Assembly: GCF_000176915.2 (NCBI RefSeq)
Contig: NC_014844.1
Coordinates: 1,860,001 to 1,924,000, forward strand
Origin: Pseudodesulfovibrio aespoeensis Aspo-2
GTDB lineage: Bacteria; Desulfobacterota; Desulfovibrionia; Desulfovibrionales; Desulfovibrionaceae
Reading direction: 5' to 3'
DNA length: 64,000 bases
Below the pieces are notes generated by a model. It had not been told where the DNA came from, searched no databases, and saw nothing but the letters and a program-made list of their open reading frames with translations. Each line of letters starts with the position of its first letter. The stretch's first letter is position 1. The position numbers and the translations under genes were made by a program. Of this stretch, positions 51,437 through 60,069 are shown in pieces.

Positions 51437-51754
51437 TCAGATGGGCGGGGCTATGGTCACCAGCACGCGCATGTCCGTGGTGGCGCGGACCCCGTGCGGC
51501 TCGGCGATCTCCGAGACCAGCACGTCGCCGGGCCGGGCGGGCATGGTCGCCCCGTCGGCGGCCATGAACTCCCCCTCGCCTTCGAGGATGACCAGGGTCA
51601 GCTCCCCTTCCAGGTCATGGGAGTGGACCGGCAGCTTCTGCCCGGCCTTGAAGTTGAAGTTGATCACCTTCATGTGCTCTGACTCGTGAACCAGGTAGTT
51701 GGAGAACGTCAGATCCTTGAATCCATGTTCCTTGTACAGCTCTATCTTCTTCAT
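51437..51754 (-). CDS. Cupin-domain protein
   Basis: A 105-aa single cupin barrel. The metal-binding motifs are VHSHDLEGELTLVILEGEGEF (His, His, Glu) and PHGVRATTD with the last His. The DNA encodes no signal peptide. Small cupins of this type bind a metal and often serve as sensors or enzymes of unclear substrate. CAAGGAGG lies before the ATG. It lies 15 bp downstream of the ferredoxin-like gene and 64 bp upstream of the siroheme reductase, so it is part of their operon. Confidence 0.85.
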   Translation of the reverse strand: MKKIELYKEHGFKDLTFSNYLVHESEHMKVINFNFKAGQKLPVHSHDLEGELTLVILEGEGEFMAADGATMPARPGDVLVSEIAEPHGVRATTDMRVLVTIAPPI

Positions 51755-51769
51755 GGCAGCCTCCTTGGG

Positions 51770-52567
51770 CTATGCGTTGAACGGTTCGGTTCTGAGGACC
51801 CGCCCGTCGAGGGACACGACAACGCGCCGGGCATCCACCGCCTTGCCGGCCCGCTTGATGGCCTGGGACAGAATCGCGCTCATGGACGAGCAGCACGGCA
51901 CCTCCATCTCCATGACCGTGATGGATCTGAGACCGTTCTGGGCAATGATTTCGGCCAGCTTGTCCACATATTCCTGCTGGTTGTCGAACTTGGGACAGCC
52001 CATGAGCACCACCCGGCCCGGCAGATATTCAGCATGGTAGGCGGGCAGGGCCACAGGCACGCAGTCAGCGGTCAGCAGCAGGTCGGCCCCGCGCAGGAAT
52101 GGCGCGGTGGGCGGCACGAGCCGGAGCTGGACCGGCCAGTGGGAGAGCGCGGAACCGCTCCCCTGCCCCGTGCCAGCCGCCATGGCAGCGGGGATATTGG
52201 CCCGCTCGCACGGGGTCATGGTCCGCAGGGCGGCACCAGGGCAGCCGCCCGCAGGCCTCGCCGGACGGCGATCCAGGCGCAGGCTTTCAGGGGACGGCAT
52301 GTGGTCCGGCACCTCGCGGCCCTGGGCCTTCAGATGTTCGGTCACGGCATCGGGGTCAAAATCCTCGGCCTCGCACACGATCACCTTGAGCGCGCCCGTG
52401 GGGCACTCGCCCAGGCACGCGCCCAGGCCGTCGCAATACTGCTCCTTCACCAGCCGGGCCTTGCCGTCCACAATGGCCAGCGCACCCTCGGCGCAGGACG
52501 GGACGCACTCGCCGCATCCGTTGCACAATTCTTCGTCTATGCTGATCATTTTTCTCATGTAAGCCAT
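51770..52567 (-). CDS. 4Fe-4S ferredoxin-domain protein with a Cys-rich C-terminal domain
   Basis: A 265-aa soluble protein. The N-terminus has a complete cluster site CNGCGECVPSC and a second degenerate one CDGLGACLGECP in which the second Cys is Leu. A Pro/Ala-rich spacer (res ~110-160) follows. The C-terminal ~100 residues contain TADCVPVAL, LMGCPKFDN and EVPCCSSM, conserved-looking Cys that could form a second redox site. I recognise the overall type from anaerobe genomes next to cupins and Crp-family regulators, but not a defined function. GAGGTGG before ATG 52567 fixes the start. Confidence 0.78.
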   Translation of the reverse strand: MAYMRKMISIDEELCNGCGECVPSCAEGALAIVDGKARLVKEQYCDGLGACLGECPTGALKVIVCEAEDFDPDAVTEHLKAQGREVPDHMPSPESLRLDRRPARPAGGCPGAALRTMTPCERANIPAAMAAGTGQGSGSALSHWPVQLRLVPPTAPFLRGADLLLTADCVPVALPAYHAEYLPGRVVLMGCPKFDNQQEYVDKLAEIIAQNGLRSITVMEMEVPCCSSMSAILSQAIKRAGKAVDARRVVVSLDGRVLRTEPFNA

Positions 52568-52595
52568 GGTACCACCTCGTTTGAAAAGTATCCGA

Positions 52596-53927
52596 CTATA
52601 TTCTGGCCACGCCGAGAAACATGGCGTGGAGACTGACGACCAAAACAATGAACACGGTCCGGGCCGCCTCGCCTGTCAGGCCGGGAAACCTGTACCCGAT
52701 CTGCCCATGGGCGCAGGCGGACACGCAATCCCCGCACAGGGTGCAGGACAGGGCCGGGGATCCCTGGGCCACGCGGTCGGCATCGAGCGCGCCATAGCGG
52801 CAGCGGGTAAAGCACGCGCCGCAGCCGGTGCACTCCTGCCCGATGCGCACCCGCCAGGGCGAAACCTTGCCCAGCACGTTGGCCACAAGCCCCATGGGGC
52901 AGTAGGCGGTGCAATGGGCCATGAGGCCGAGCCTGCGCGAGACCAGGGCCATGATGCCCACGCCCACCAGCCCGAAGGCCGCGGCAAAAAGCACCGCCGT
53001 GGTGCCGGGCACGCCCATGGCCCGCAGGAGCAGCGCGGCACCGACGGCCAGGACCAGGGTCGCGCCCCGGCCCGCCACGCTCAGGCGGCGCAGCAAGGCA
53101 GAGGGGGCCGGACCGGGGCCGCGTCGGCTCATGATGTCGTCCCACGCGCCAATGTAGCACAAGTGGCTGCACCAGGCCGGGCCGACGAGCAGCACGGTCA
53201 CGCCGAACAGGATGGGCATGAAGAATCCCTCGCCCCGGAAGACCGGCCCTGCCGCAATGAGCGCAGGCACGGGCAGATGGAGCGTCCCGGTCATGAGCAT
53301 GGATTCCATGCCCGCCAGCCCCAGGACGAGCTGGCCGAAGAACACGGCGGAAAAGGCGGCCCAGATGCGTGGCCGGTTGCGCCTGTGCCCTTTTGGCGCG
53401 AGCATCAGCCCGACGATCCACTGGGCGTAGACGCCAAGGGCCATGATCTCAAGCCAGCCCCAGCCGGGGAAATACCGGTCGGCCAGCAGGATGGGGAACG
53501 GAACCCTGGACCGGATCAGGGCCAGCCCGATCACGGTCAGCAGGAAGACGGCGGCCCGCGGCCCGGCGTGGTCTCCCCTGTCGAACCAGCGACCGCCAGC
53601 CCGGCCCGCGACGAGCCACAGGGCGAACAGGGTGAAGGCAACCACGCCGGTCATGATGGAGAGCAGCCGCAGCCAGGGCATGCCCGCAGCCTGCCGGAAA
53701 CCGATCAGGCCAAGGCTTGTCTCGACCCAGACCAGAACGCCCCAGGCCAGGGCCGCTGTGGCGACATGGCGCACAAAGCCGTGCCGGGTGACCATCAGGC
53801 CGACCAGACCGGCCAGGGCCGCCACCAGCCCGGCATCCCCCATGCGCAAACTGTGCGCGCCAAGCAGGAGCAGGGCCGCGACCGGCAGGAGCATGAGCAG
53901 GTGTCTTTGGCGTGTCTTCATGATCAA
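52596..53927 (-). CDS. Membrane polyferredoxin, NapH/CcoG-like
   Basis: A protein of about 443 aa with roughly nine hydrophobic helices. Cytoplasmic Cys motifs are CSHLCYIGAW and HCTAYCPMG in the membrane part, then two 4Fe-4S sites CTGCGACFTRC and CTLCGDCVSAC near the C-terminus, then a final helix. Such proteins move electrons between the quinone pool and soluble ferredoxins or reductases. The start is unclear: TTG 53927 has AAAGG seven bases upstream, ATG 53921 has poor spacing, and ATG 53957 has none and would overlap the operator. It is first in the four-gene operon and diverges from the crp-family gene. Confidence 0.82.
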   Translation of the reverse strand: MIMKTRQRHLLMLLPVAALLLLGAHSLRMGDAGLVAALAGLVGLMVTRHGFVRHVATAALAWGVLVWVETSLGLIGFRQAAGMPWLRLLSIMTGVVAFTLFALWLVAGRAGGRWFDRGDHAGPRAAVFLLTVIGLALIRSRVPFPILLADRYFPGWGWLEIMALGVYAQWIVGLMLAPKGHRRNRPRIWAAFSAVFFGQLVLGLAGMESMLMTGTLHLPVPALIAAGPVFRGEGFFMPILFGVTVLLVGPAWCSHLCYIGAWDDIMSRRGPGPAPSALLRRLSVAGRGATLVLAVGAALLLRAMGVPGTTAVLFAAAFGLVGVGIMALVSRRLGLMAHCTAYCPMGLVANVLGKVSPWRVRIGQECTGCGACFTRCRYGALDADRVAQGSPALSCTLCGDCVSACAHGQIGYRFPGLTGEAARTVFIVLVVSLHAMFLGVARI

Positions 53928-53955
53928 AGCATGGCCTTTCTTTTTGACGACAACC

Positions 53956-53969
53956 ATGACTTAGGTCAA
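53956..53969. promoter_or_regulatory. FNR/HcpR-type operator in the divergent gap
   Basis: ATGAC-TTAG-GTCAA on the + strand, i.e. TTGAC-N4-GTCAT on the other, is a near-perfect FNR-family palindrome extended by AAT. It lies between the polyferredoxin and crp-family starts. HcpR regulators of Desulfovibrio recognise, as I recall, TTGAC-N4-GTCAA-like sites. The local regulator has the ETLSR recognition helix that reads TTGA half-sites. Confidence 0.65.
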
Positions 53970-54002
53970 ATTGGCATGATAATAACGCGAGATGGAGAAA
54001 AA

Positions 54003-54683
54003 ATGACAGTAGACAAACTTCAGGCGGTCCGGTCCATCACCTTTTTCCAGGGATTGCCGGAAGAAAAACTCGCCAGGATCGCGGGCATCGCCGTGGTCAA
54101 GCGGTACGAGAAGGGCGAGGTGCTTTTCGAGGCCGATATCCTGGCCCACGGCTTCTATGCCCCGGTCACGGGCCGGGTGAAGATCTACCGCACCTCGCCT
54201 TCGGGCAAGGAGCACATCCTGCATGTCTTCGGCCCGGGCGAGGCGTTTGGCGAGGTGCCGGTGTTCGAGGGCAGGACCTTTCCGGCCCACGCCCAGGCCC
54301 TGGACCCGTGCGAGGCGCTCTTCTTCCCCAGGCGCGACTTCGAGGAAATGATCAGGAAAGACCCGGACATCGCCATGAAGATGATGGCCATGCTCTCGCA
54401 AAAGCTGCGCCTGCTGGTCAACAAGATCGACGATCTGAGCCTCAAGGAGGCTCCGGCCCGGGTGGCCTCATACCTCCTGCTGCTGCGTTCGTCACAAGAC
54501 GCGGACACGTTCCGGCTCGACCTGCCCAAGGGGCAGATCGCCTTTTATCTCGGCACGATACAGGAGACACTCTCGCGCATATTCAAGCGGCTCACCGACG
54601 AGGGGATCATCGCCATCGAAGGCAGGGAGATCACCATCCTTGACCGGGAAAGGCTCGAAACCCTGGCCGGGGAAGGCCGCTGA
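54003..54683 (+). CDS. Crp/Fnr-family transcription regulator (HcpR-like)
   Basis: A 226-aa regulator with an N-terminal cyclic-nucleotide-type sensor barrel (res ~10-120, GEVLFEAD and GEAFGEVPVF) and a C-terminal winged helix whose recognition helix is IQETLSRIFKRL (FNR-type E..SR). It has a single Cys, so it cannot hold a FNR 4Fe-4S cluster. Haem/NO sensing, as reported for HcpR proteins, or small-molecule binding is possible. GGAG five bases before ATG 54003 fixes the start within a much longer open frame. The palindrome 34 bp upstream suggests it controls both itself and the divergent redox operon. Confidence 0.85.
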   Translation: MTVDKLQAVRSITFFQGLPEEKLARIAGIAVVKRYEKGEVLFEADILAHGFYAPVTGRVKIYRTSPSGKEHILHVFGPGEAFGEVPVFEGRTFPAHAQALDPCEALFFPRRDFEEMIRKDPDIAMKMMAMLSQKLRLLVNKIDDLSLKEAPARVASYLLLLRSSQDADTFRLDLPKGQIAFYLGTIQETLSRIFKRLTDEGIIAIEGREITILDRERLETLAGEGR

Positions 54684-54697
54684 CCATGGCTCAACGC

Positions 54698-54736
54698 AAA
54701 AAGCCCGCCGCACATGGGTGCGGCGGGCTGCTTTTT
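54698..54736. terminator. Bidirectional terminator between the crp-family gene and rpsT
   Basis: An 11-bp perfect stem AGCCCGCCGCA / TGCGGCGGGCT with loop CATGGG is flanked by A5 on the left and T5 on the right, suitable in both directions. Confidence 0.9.
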
Positions 54737-54758
54737 GCAGCAAAAAAACGGGAATTCC

Positions 54759-55025
54759 CTACTGGCCGATCTTGTTGACGGCCACCTGGAGGCGGGCAAC
54801 CCGGCGCTGGGCCTGGCGAGCGTGGATGACGTTCGTGCGGGCAGCCTTGTCCAGCAGGGACGTGGCGGACTTCAAGGCCTCCTGGGCCTTGGTCACGTCA
54901 TTCTCCTCGATGGCCATGCGAACAGCCTTGACGGTGTTCTTGATGCGGGTCTTGGAGATGCGGTTGCGGGCGCGGCGCTTCAGGCTCTGACGGTGCCTTT
55001 TCAGGGCGGACTTGTGATTGGCCAA
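54759..55025 (-). CDS. rpsT: 30S ribosomal protein S20
   Basis: An 88-aa basic helical protein (ANHKSALKRHRQSLKRRARNR... AVNKIGQ) that binds 16S rRNA. The start codon is TTG at 55025, with AGGAG eight bases upstream; no ATG lies near. E. coli rpsT also begins with UUG, which there reduces expression and serves autoregulation, so the unusual start may be conserved for the same reason. It has its own strong promoter and terminator. Confidence 0.97.
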   Translation of the reverse strand: MANHKSALKRHRQSLKRRARNRISKTRIKNTVKAVRMAIEENDVTKAQEALKSATSLLDKAARTNVIHARQAQRRVARLQVAVNKIGQ

Positions 55026-55092
55026 GGTGAATACTCCTGATCTTTTATCGTAGTGAAACGTTTACTTACTGATTTTACCGAAGGGAGAGCCT

Positions 55093-55120
55093 TTTATATG
55101 GACTCTTTCCTTTATGTCAA
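55093..55120 (-). promoter_or_regulatory. Strong promoter of rpsT
   Basis: A perfect -35 TTGACA (55120-55115), a 16-bp spacer and TATAAA (55098-55093) lie in the 102-bp gap after glyS. Confidence 0.8.
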
Positions 55121-55127
55121 GATTTTT

Positions 55128-57239
55128 CTACACCTGCAAGGCGTTGAAATCGGCCAACCGACCGAGCCGGTCCACCAGCGCCTTGAGCAGGTTGAGCCGG
55201 TTCAGGCGGACAGCGGCATCGTCGCACATAACCATGACGTTGTCGAAAAACCCGTCCACCGAAGGCCGCAGCTCGCGCAGCAGCCCAAGCAGACCGGCGA
55301 AATCCCCGTTTTCCCATAGAGCGTCGAACCGGGGCGCGTTCTCCTCCAGCCGGGTGCCGAAAGCGGTCTCGTGCTCGCCCTCGAAGAGGTCCGGGTCGTA
55401 CCCGCCGGTCAACTCCTGCCCGGCCTCGTCACCCTGCTTGCGGATGATGTTGGCCGCGCGTTTGAAGGTCAGCACCGCCTGCTCGAAATCCGGCTCGCGG
55501 CTGAAGGCGTCGAGGGCGTCGAGCCGGGCCTTGAGGGTGCGGATGTCGCTGAACCCGGCCCCCAGGGCGGCATCGACAACCCGGGTCTCGATCCCCTGGC
55601 CGGTGAACAGGGCGCGCAGCCGCTGGCCAAAGAAGTCGAGCAGTTTGGCCAGGGACTCCTCCCGCGCCACTTTCCACGGGATATCCTTGGCATAGGCTTC
55701 CTGGGCGGTGGTCAGGAAGGTCTCCAGGTCCATGTCGAGGTCGTGCTCCATGATGATGCGGATGATGCCCAGGGCGCAACGGCGCAACGCATACGGGTCG
55801 TTGGCTCCGGTGGGCGCCTTGCCCAGGCCGAAGCAGCCCGCCAGGGTGTCCGCCTTGTCGGCCATGGAGACGAACGCGCCGGAAAGGCTGGACGGCACGG
55901 GCGAGTCCGGCCCGGCGGGCAGGTACTGCTCGTAGATGCCGCGCGACACGATGTCGCCCTTGCCCGCGCGCTCGGCATAGATGCCGCCCATTTTGCCCTG
56001 GAGGGTGTCGAACTCGATGACCATGTCGGACACCAGGTCGGCCTTGGACAGACGGCCCGCCTGGGCATAGGCCTCGAACTCGCCGGGCAGAATGCCCTTG
56101 GAACCGGCCAGTGTCTCGGCCAGGGCTGCGCACAGGGTGCCGATGCGGCGCGACTTGTCGCCCACGGAACCCAGCGGGCCGAGGAAGACGACGTTTTCGA
56201 GCTTGCCGAGCCAGGTCTGAAAATCGACCTTGCAGTCCGCCTCCCAGAAAAACCGGGCGTCTTCGAGCCGCGCCTTGAGCACGCGCTCCCACCCCTTCTT
56301 GACCAGGGCGATGTCCACAGGCTCGATGTTGAGCGTGGTCAGGAAGTGGGGCAGTAGCCTGCCGTCCGGTCCCTGCACGCCAAAACTCTTCTGGTGCGAC
56401 TGCATGGAGGTGAGCAGCACCTCGCGCGGCAGCTCCAGGTAGCGCGGATCGATGTCACCAATGAGCGGCCTGGGGTATTCCACGAGATTGGCCACCTCGT
56501 CGAGCAACCCCTCGTGCCAGACGATCTCGCCGCCCAGAGCGGCGGCGAGGCGGTTGCCCCCGTCCACGATGGCCTGCTTGCGCGTCTCGGGGTCGATGAC
56601 GACCCGGCACTCCTTCTCGACAACGGAGAAATACCGGTCGGCTGACGCCACGGCGAACGGCCCCGGCCCCAGGACGCGGTGGCCGCGCGTGGTCCGTCCG
56701 GCGGTCAGGTTCTCCACAGAGAACTCCACCACCGCCTCGTCCAGCAGGGCCAGCAGCCAGCGGATGGGACGACCAAAGGCGAAGTCGTACCCGCCCCAGC
56801 GCATCTTCTTGGGAAAGGACAGGGACTCCACGGATCTGACGCAGATGGCGGGCAGGATGTCGAGGCTCCTGCCGCCGCCCACGGTCTTCCTGACGGCCAG
56901 GTACTCGCCCTTGTCCGTCTCCAGACGAAAGAGCGCGCCCTCCTCAACCCCCTGGGTCTTGGCAAAGCCCTGCCCCGCCTTGGTCAGGTTGCCGTCGCCG
57001 TCAAAGGCGATGCGGGCGGGCGGACCGGTGACGGTCTCCTCCTGCTGGCGCTGCATGTCGGCCATGCCCGCGACATGGGCGGTGATCCGGCGCGGCGTGG
57101 CATAGGTACGCACGCCCTCGTGCTCAATCATCGCCTCGCCAAGCAGCCGGGCCACGGTCTGCTCAAGCTCGGCGGCCAGCCTGGGCACGAAGCGGGCCGG
57201 CATTTCCTCGGTTCCGATTTCCAGTATGAATTCGGCCAT
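55128..57239 (-). CDS. glyS: Glycyl-tRNA synthetase beta subunit
   Basis: A 703-aa tRNA-binding subunit of the heterotetrameric (alpha2 beta2) glycyl-tRNA synthetase. FILEIGTEEMPARFVPRLAAEL is the conserved start; TYATPRRITAHVAGM and RGHRVLGP follow. An HD-like core (FEAYAQAGRLSKADLVSDMVIEF) and a C-terminal DALR-like anticodon region end in DFNALQV. Length agrees with the family (about 690). AGGA lies immediately before the ATG. It lies 27 bp after glyQ. Confidence 0.97.
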   Translation of the reverse strand: MAEFILEIGTEEMPARFVPRLAAELEQTVARLLGEAMIEHEGVRTYATPRRITAHVAGMADMQRQQEETVTGPPARIAFDGDGNLTKAGQGFAKTQGVEEGALFRLETDKGEYLAVRKTVGGGRSLDILPAICVRSVESLSFPKKMRWGGYDFAFGRPIRWLLALLDEAVVEFSVENLTAGRTTRGHRVLGPGPFAVASADRYFSVVEKECRVVIDPETRKQAIVDGGNRLAAALGGEIVWHEGLLDEVANLVEYPRPLIGDIDPRYLELPREVLLTSMQSHQKSFGVQGPDGRLLPHFLTTLNIEPVDIALVKKGWERVLKARLEDARFFWEADCKVDFQTWLGKLENVVFLGPLGSVGDKSRRIGTLCAALAETLAGSKGILPGEFEAYAQAGRLSKADLVSDMVIEFDTLQGKMGGIYAERAGKGDIVSRGIYEQYLPAGPDSPVPSSLSGAFVSMADKADTLAGCFGLGKAPTGANDPYALRRCALGIIRIIMEHDLDMDLETFLTTAQEAYAKDIPWKVAREESLAKLLDFFGQRLRALFTGQGIETRVVDAALGAGFSDIRTLKARLDALDAFSREPDFEQAVLTFKRAANIIRKQGDEAGQELTGGYDPDLFEGEHETAFGTRLEENAPRFDALWENGDFAGLLGLLRELRPSVDGFFDNVMVMCDDAAVRLNRLNLLKALVDRLGRLADFNALQV

Positions 57240-57266
57240 GTTCCTGCTCTTTTCTTCTCGGTTCGC

Positions 57267-58136
57267 TTATTTCTTCAGCATGGGATAGCCCATGGCCTCG
57301 CGCTGGTCCGCATAGAGTCTGGCAATCTTGGAGGCCAGGTTGCGGACGCGGCCAATATAGGTGGCGCGCTCGGTGATGGAGATGGCCCCGCGGGCATCCA
57401 GCATGTTGAAGGAATGGGAGCACTTCAGGCAGCAGTCGTAGGCGGGCCAGGGCAGCCCCTCCTCGCACAGCCTGAGGCACTCGGCCTCGAACCGGTTGAA
57501 CAGCTCGAAGAGCAGCGCCGGGTCGGACAGCTCGAAATTGTATTTGGACTGCTCCACCTCGTTCTGGTGGTAGACGTGACCATAGGTGATCTCGTTGTTC
57601 CAGGCGAGGTCGTAGACCGATTCCTTCTCCTGGAGATACATGGAGATGCGCTCCAGGCCGTAGGTGATCTCCACGGACACGGGCTTGAGGTCGATGCCGC
57701 CCACCTGCTGGAAATAGGTGAACTGCGTCACCTCCATGCCATTGAGCCAGACCTCCCAGCCCAGGCCCCAGGCACCCAGGGTCGGCGATTCCCAGTCGTC
57801 CTCGACGAAACGGATGTCATGGCAGGCCGTGTCGATGCCCAGCGCGGCCAGGCTTTCGAGGTACAGTTCCTGGATGTTGTCGGGCGAGGGCTTGAGAATG
57901 ACCTGAAACTGGTAGTAGTGCTGCAAGCGGTTCGGGTTCTCGCCGTAGCGGCCATCGGTGGGCCTGCGCGAGGGCTCGACATAGGCCGTCTTCCACGGCT
58001 CCGGCCCGATGACCCGGAAGAACGTCGAAGGGTTGAACGTCCCCGCGCCGCACTCGATATCCATGGGTTGGACCACGGCGCAGCCGTAATTGGCCCAGAA
58101 ACCCTGAAGCGTCAGTATCACGTCCTGAAAATTCAT
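57267..58136 (-). CDS. glyQ: Glycyl-tRNA synthetase alpha subunit
   Basis: A 289-aa class II catalytic subunit that activates glycine. Motifs include [42 protein letters not shown] and [14 protein letters not shown]. The in-frame TTG just before ATG 58136 is rejected because GGAG lies six bases before the ATG. recO ends 13 bp upstream, so recO-glyQ-glyS are co-transcribed. No glycine-specific T-box was seen. Confidence 0.97.
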   Translation of the reverse strand: MNFQDVILTLQGFWANYGCAVVQPMDIECGAGTFNPSTFFRVIGPEPWKTAYVEPSRRPTDGRYGENPNRLQHYYQFQVILKPSPDNIQELYLESLAALGIDTACHDIRFVEDDWESPTLGAWGLGWEVWLNGMEVTQFTYFQQVGGIDLKPVSVEITYGLERISMYLQEKESVYDLAWNNEITYGHVYHQNEVEQSKYNFELSDPALLFELFNRFEAECLRLCEEGLPWPAYDCCLKCSHSFNMLDARGAISITERATYIGRVRNLASKIARLYADQREAMGYPMLKK

Positions 58137-58149
58137 CAACTACTCCAAC

Positions 58150-58908
58150 TCATACCTTTTTATACATGCCGTTGTCCCAGGACAGGCCCAGGTGATAGGC
58201 GACAAACAGCTCGACCAGCTGGCTGCCCTGCCGTCGGACCTCGCGGTCCATGACCACCCGCGCCCATTCATCCGGGCTGCTCTTGCGGATCCAGTCCAGG
58301 GCGCGCAGCACGCCTGTGGAGACCGGTCGGGCAAGTCCATCTAACGGTTTCCCGGCTGAAAGACAAGTCGGACAGAGCACCTGCCCATGCTCCACGCCAA
58401 AGAGATGGCCCGCCCCACCCCCCACCGGCTCGCCGCAGGTTCCGCAGGCCGTGAAATCCGGGTTGTAGCCCATTTCAAAGGCGAATCTGGCCCGGAAGAA
58501 CCAGGGCACGAAATCCGCGCTGCCGTGGCCCGCGTCGAGCATGTACAGGGTCTTGAGGAGCAGATCGTGAACCGGCGCGGCGTCCGAGGGATCAATGTCC
58601 ACCGCCTCCACGAACCGGATGCAGTTGGCGGCCAGCCCCGTGGCAACGGCATCGGCCCGGATGCCGGAAAAATTGTGCAGCAGCGATCCTTCGCTCAGCA
58701 CGGCGTAGCTGCCGCGTCGATCGGACCCGATGGAAAAGAGGACAAGGCTGAGGGGGTCGAGGCACCCGACGAAGCGGCGTCTGCTCCGGGCGCCCCCAAA
58801 GGCGAAGGCATTGAAAATGCCGCGGGAAGGAGTGAAAAGCTTGACCCAGCAGTCGGACTCCCGAAAACACCCTACCTTGAGCACCAGGGCTTTTTCGGTG
58901 GCGTTCAT
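58150..58908 (-). CDS. recO: DNA repair protein RecO
   Basis: A 252-aa protein that loads RecA at gaps with RecF/RecR. The N-terminal OB fold (KALVLKVGCFRESDCWVKLFTPSRG) and C-terminal helical domain are present, with a zinc site CGTC...CPTC (res ~150-180). GGAG seven bases before the ATG. Its place between rodZ-like and glyQ is typical of deltaproteobacterial layouts in my recollection. Confidence 0.93.
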   Translation of the reverse strand: MNATEKALVLKVGCFRESDCWVKLFTPSRGIFNAFAFGGARSRRRFVGCLDPLSLVLFSIGSDRRGSYAVLSEGSLLHNFSGIRADAVATGLAANCIRFVEAVDIDPSDAAPVHDLLLKTLYMLDAGHGSADFVPWFFRARFAFEMGYNPDFTACGTCGEPVGGGAGHLFGVEHGQVLCPTCLSAGKPLDGLARPVSTGVLRALDWIRKSSPDEWARVVMDREVRRQGSQLVELFVAYHLGLSWDNGMYKKV

Positions 58909-58947
58909 GCCGGTCTCCTGCGTCTGTTGCAGCCCTGTGGAAGGGAT

Positions 58948-60042
58948 CTACTCGGTGCCGAAGCGCAGGGTCTGGATATTGCCGCGCGCGTTGTCGAGGG
59001 GGTAGGGCTTGTCGTTGTAGGTCACCGAGACCCCGGCCACATTGCCGATGCGGATGCGGCGGGGATTGTTGAACATCAGGCGAAGCGGCTCGCCCTGGCG
59101 GAGGACGAAATCTCGGGCCATGGCCGTCTCGTCCCCCTGCCACAGGCCGATCCAGCATCCCTTCGCGGTGGTGGCCCGGATGATCAGCACATGATCGAAT
59201 TTCTGCTTGCCCGCCTCACTGTCGGTGACGGCAAAGGTCTCGTCCTGTCCGTTTGCCTTGGCCACGGTCCTGGCGGACCCATCCGTGGCCGGTTTCGTGC
59301 CGACAGCGCCCGTCTTGGCAGCCGGTGGGTCGGCAGCCCCCTGGCCCACTGAACCCTGGTCAACAGGCTTTCCGGGTTGGGGCGGCTCTCCGGCAGTCGG
59401 CAGCGCGCCCGCCTCCCCCTGGCCCGCCCCGCTCTGGCCCGTTCCGTCCTGGTCCGTCCCTGAGGACTGCTCCTGCACCCCGGGTGAATCCGCTGTCGTC
59501 TCGCCGGGCGCAGCCTGGGATCCGGCCTTGTCCGTCACCATGTCGGGGTCCACGGCGGGCGGCCCTGCCTGCGTCCCGCCCATGCCGGACCGGACAGTCT
59601 CGCCCTGATCCAGGGACGCGCTCTTGTCGTCCGAGCTGAAACTGAACACCAAAAGCCCGACCACCGCCACCAGAAAAATCAGGGCAACGACAAGCACCAG
59701 CCTGGACCGACGATTTTCCGCATTGGCGCAATCGTTGACATGAAACGCCTTCTCGGCATGGGGGGCCACATCGTAGCCATGCTCCCTTGGGCCGCACGAC
59801 TCATCCTTGTATTCGCGATCCGCGACCATGGACAATTCATCCGCATCCAACCCAAGGAACCGGGCGTAGCTCTTCACGAATCCCTTGGCGTATACCGGGT
59901 GCGGCAGGTTCGACCTATTCCCGGCCTCAAGGGCCTCGATGCTGGTCCGGCTTATCTTGGTGGCTTCCATGACAGCAGTCACGGTCAGCCCCTTTCTCTC
60001 CCGCTCTTCTCTGAGCGCCTGTCCAAGTTCCTCGAAATTCAT
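58948..60042 (-). CDS. RodZ-like protein (cytoskeletal HTH, TM, periplasmic domain)
   Basis: A 364-aa bitopic protein. An N-terminal Cro/xre-like helix-turn-helix (res ~8-65, LGQALREERERKGLTVTAVMEATKIS) contacts the MreB cytoskeleton in RodZ. A transmembrane helix (res ~118-138, LVLVVALIFLVAVVGLLVF) comes next, then a long Gly/Pro/Gln-rich linker (res ~150-265, low complexity), then a C-terminal DUF4115 beta domain. GGAG before ATG 60042 sets the start. It is expected to help maintain rod or vibrio shape. No mreB here. Confidence 0.85.
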   Translation of the reverse strand: MNFEELGQALREERERKGLTVTAVMEATKISRTSIEALEAGNRSNLPHPVYAKGFVKSYARFLGLDADELSMVADREYKDESCGPREHGYDVAPHAEKAFHVNDCANAENRRSRLVLVVALIFLVAVVGLLVFSFSSDDKSASLDQGETVRSGMGGTQAGPPAVDPDMVTDKAGSQAAPGETTADSPGVQEQSSGTDQDGTGQSGAGQGEAGALPTAGEPPQPGKPVDQGSVGQGAADPPAAKTGAVGTKPATDGSARTVAKANGQDETFAVTDSEAGKQKFDHVLIIRATTAKGCWIGLWQGDETAMARDFVLRQGEPLRLMFNNPRRIRIGNVAGVSVTYNDKPYPLDNARGNIQTLRFGTE

Positions 60043-60069
60043 TAACAACTCCGTTAACCAACGCCTGCG

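Noticed and set aside
52566-54002. N-terminal extension of the Crp/Fnr gene into the polyferredoxin gene (705-codon frame)
   Set aside because: The sensor domain begins at ATG 54003 with GGAG five bases upstream; the extension is antisense to a well-supported membrane protein.
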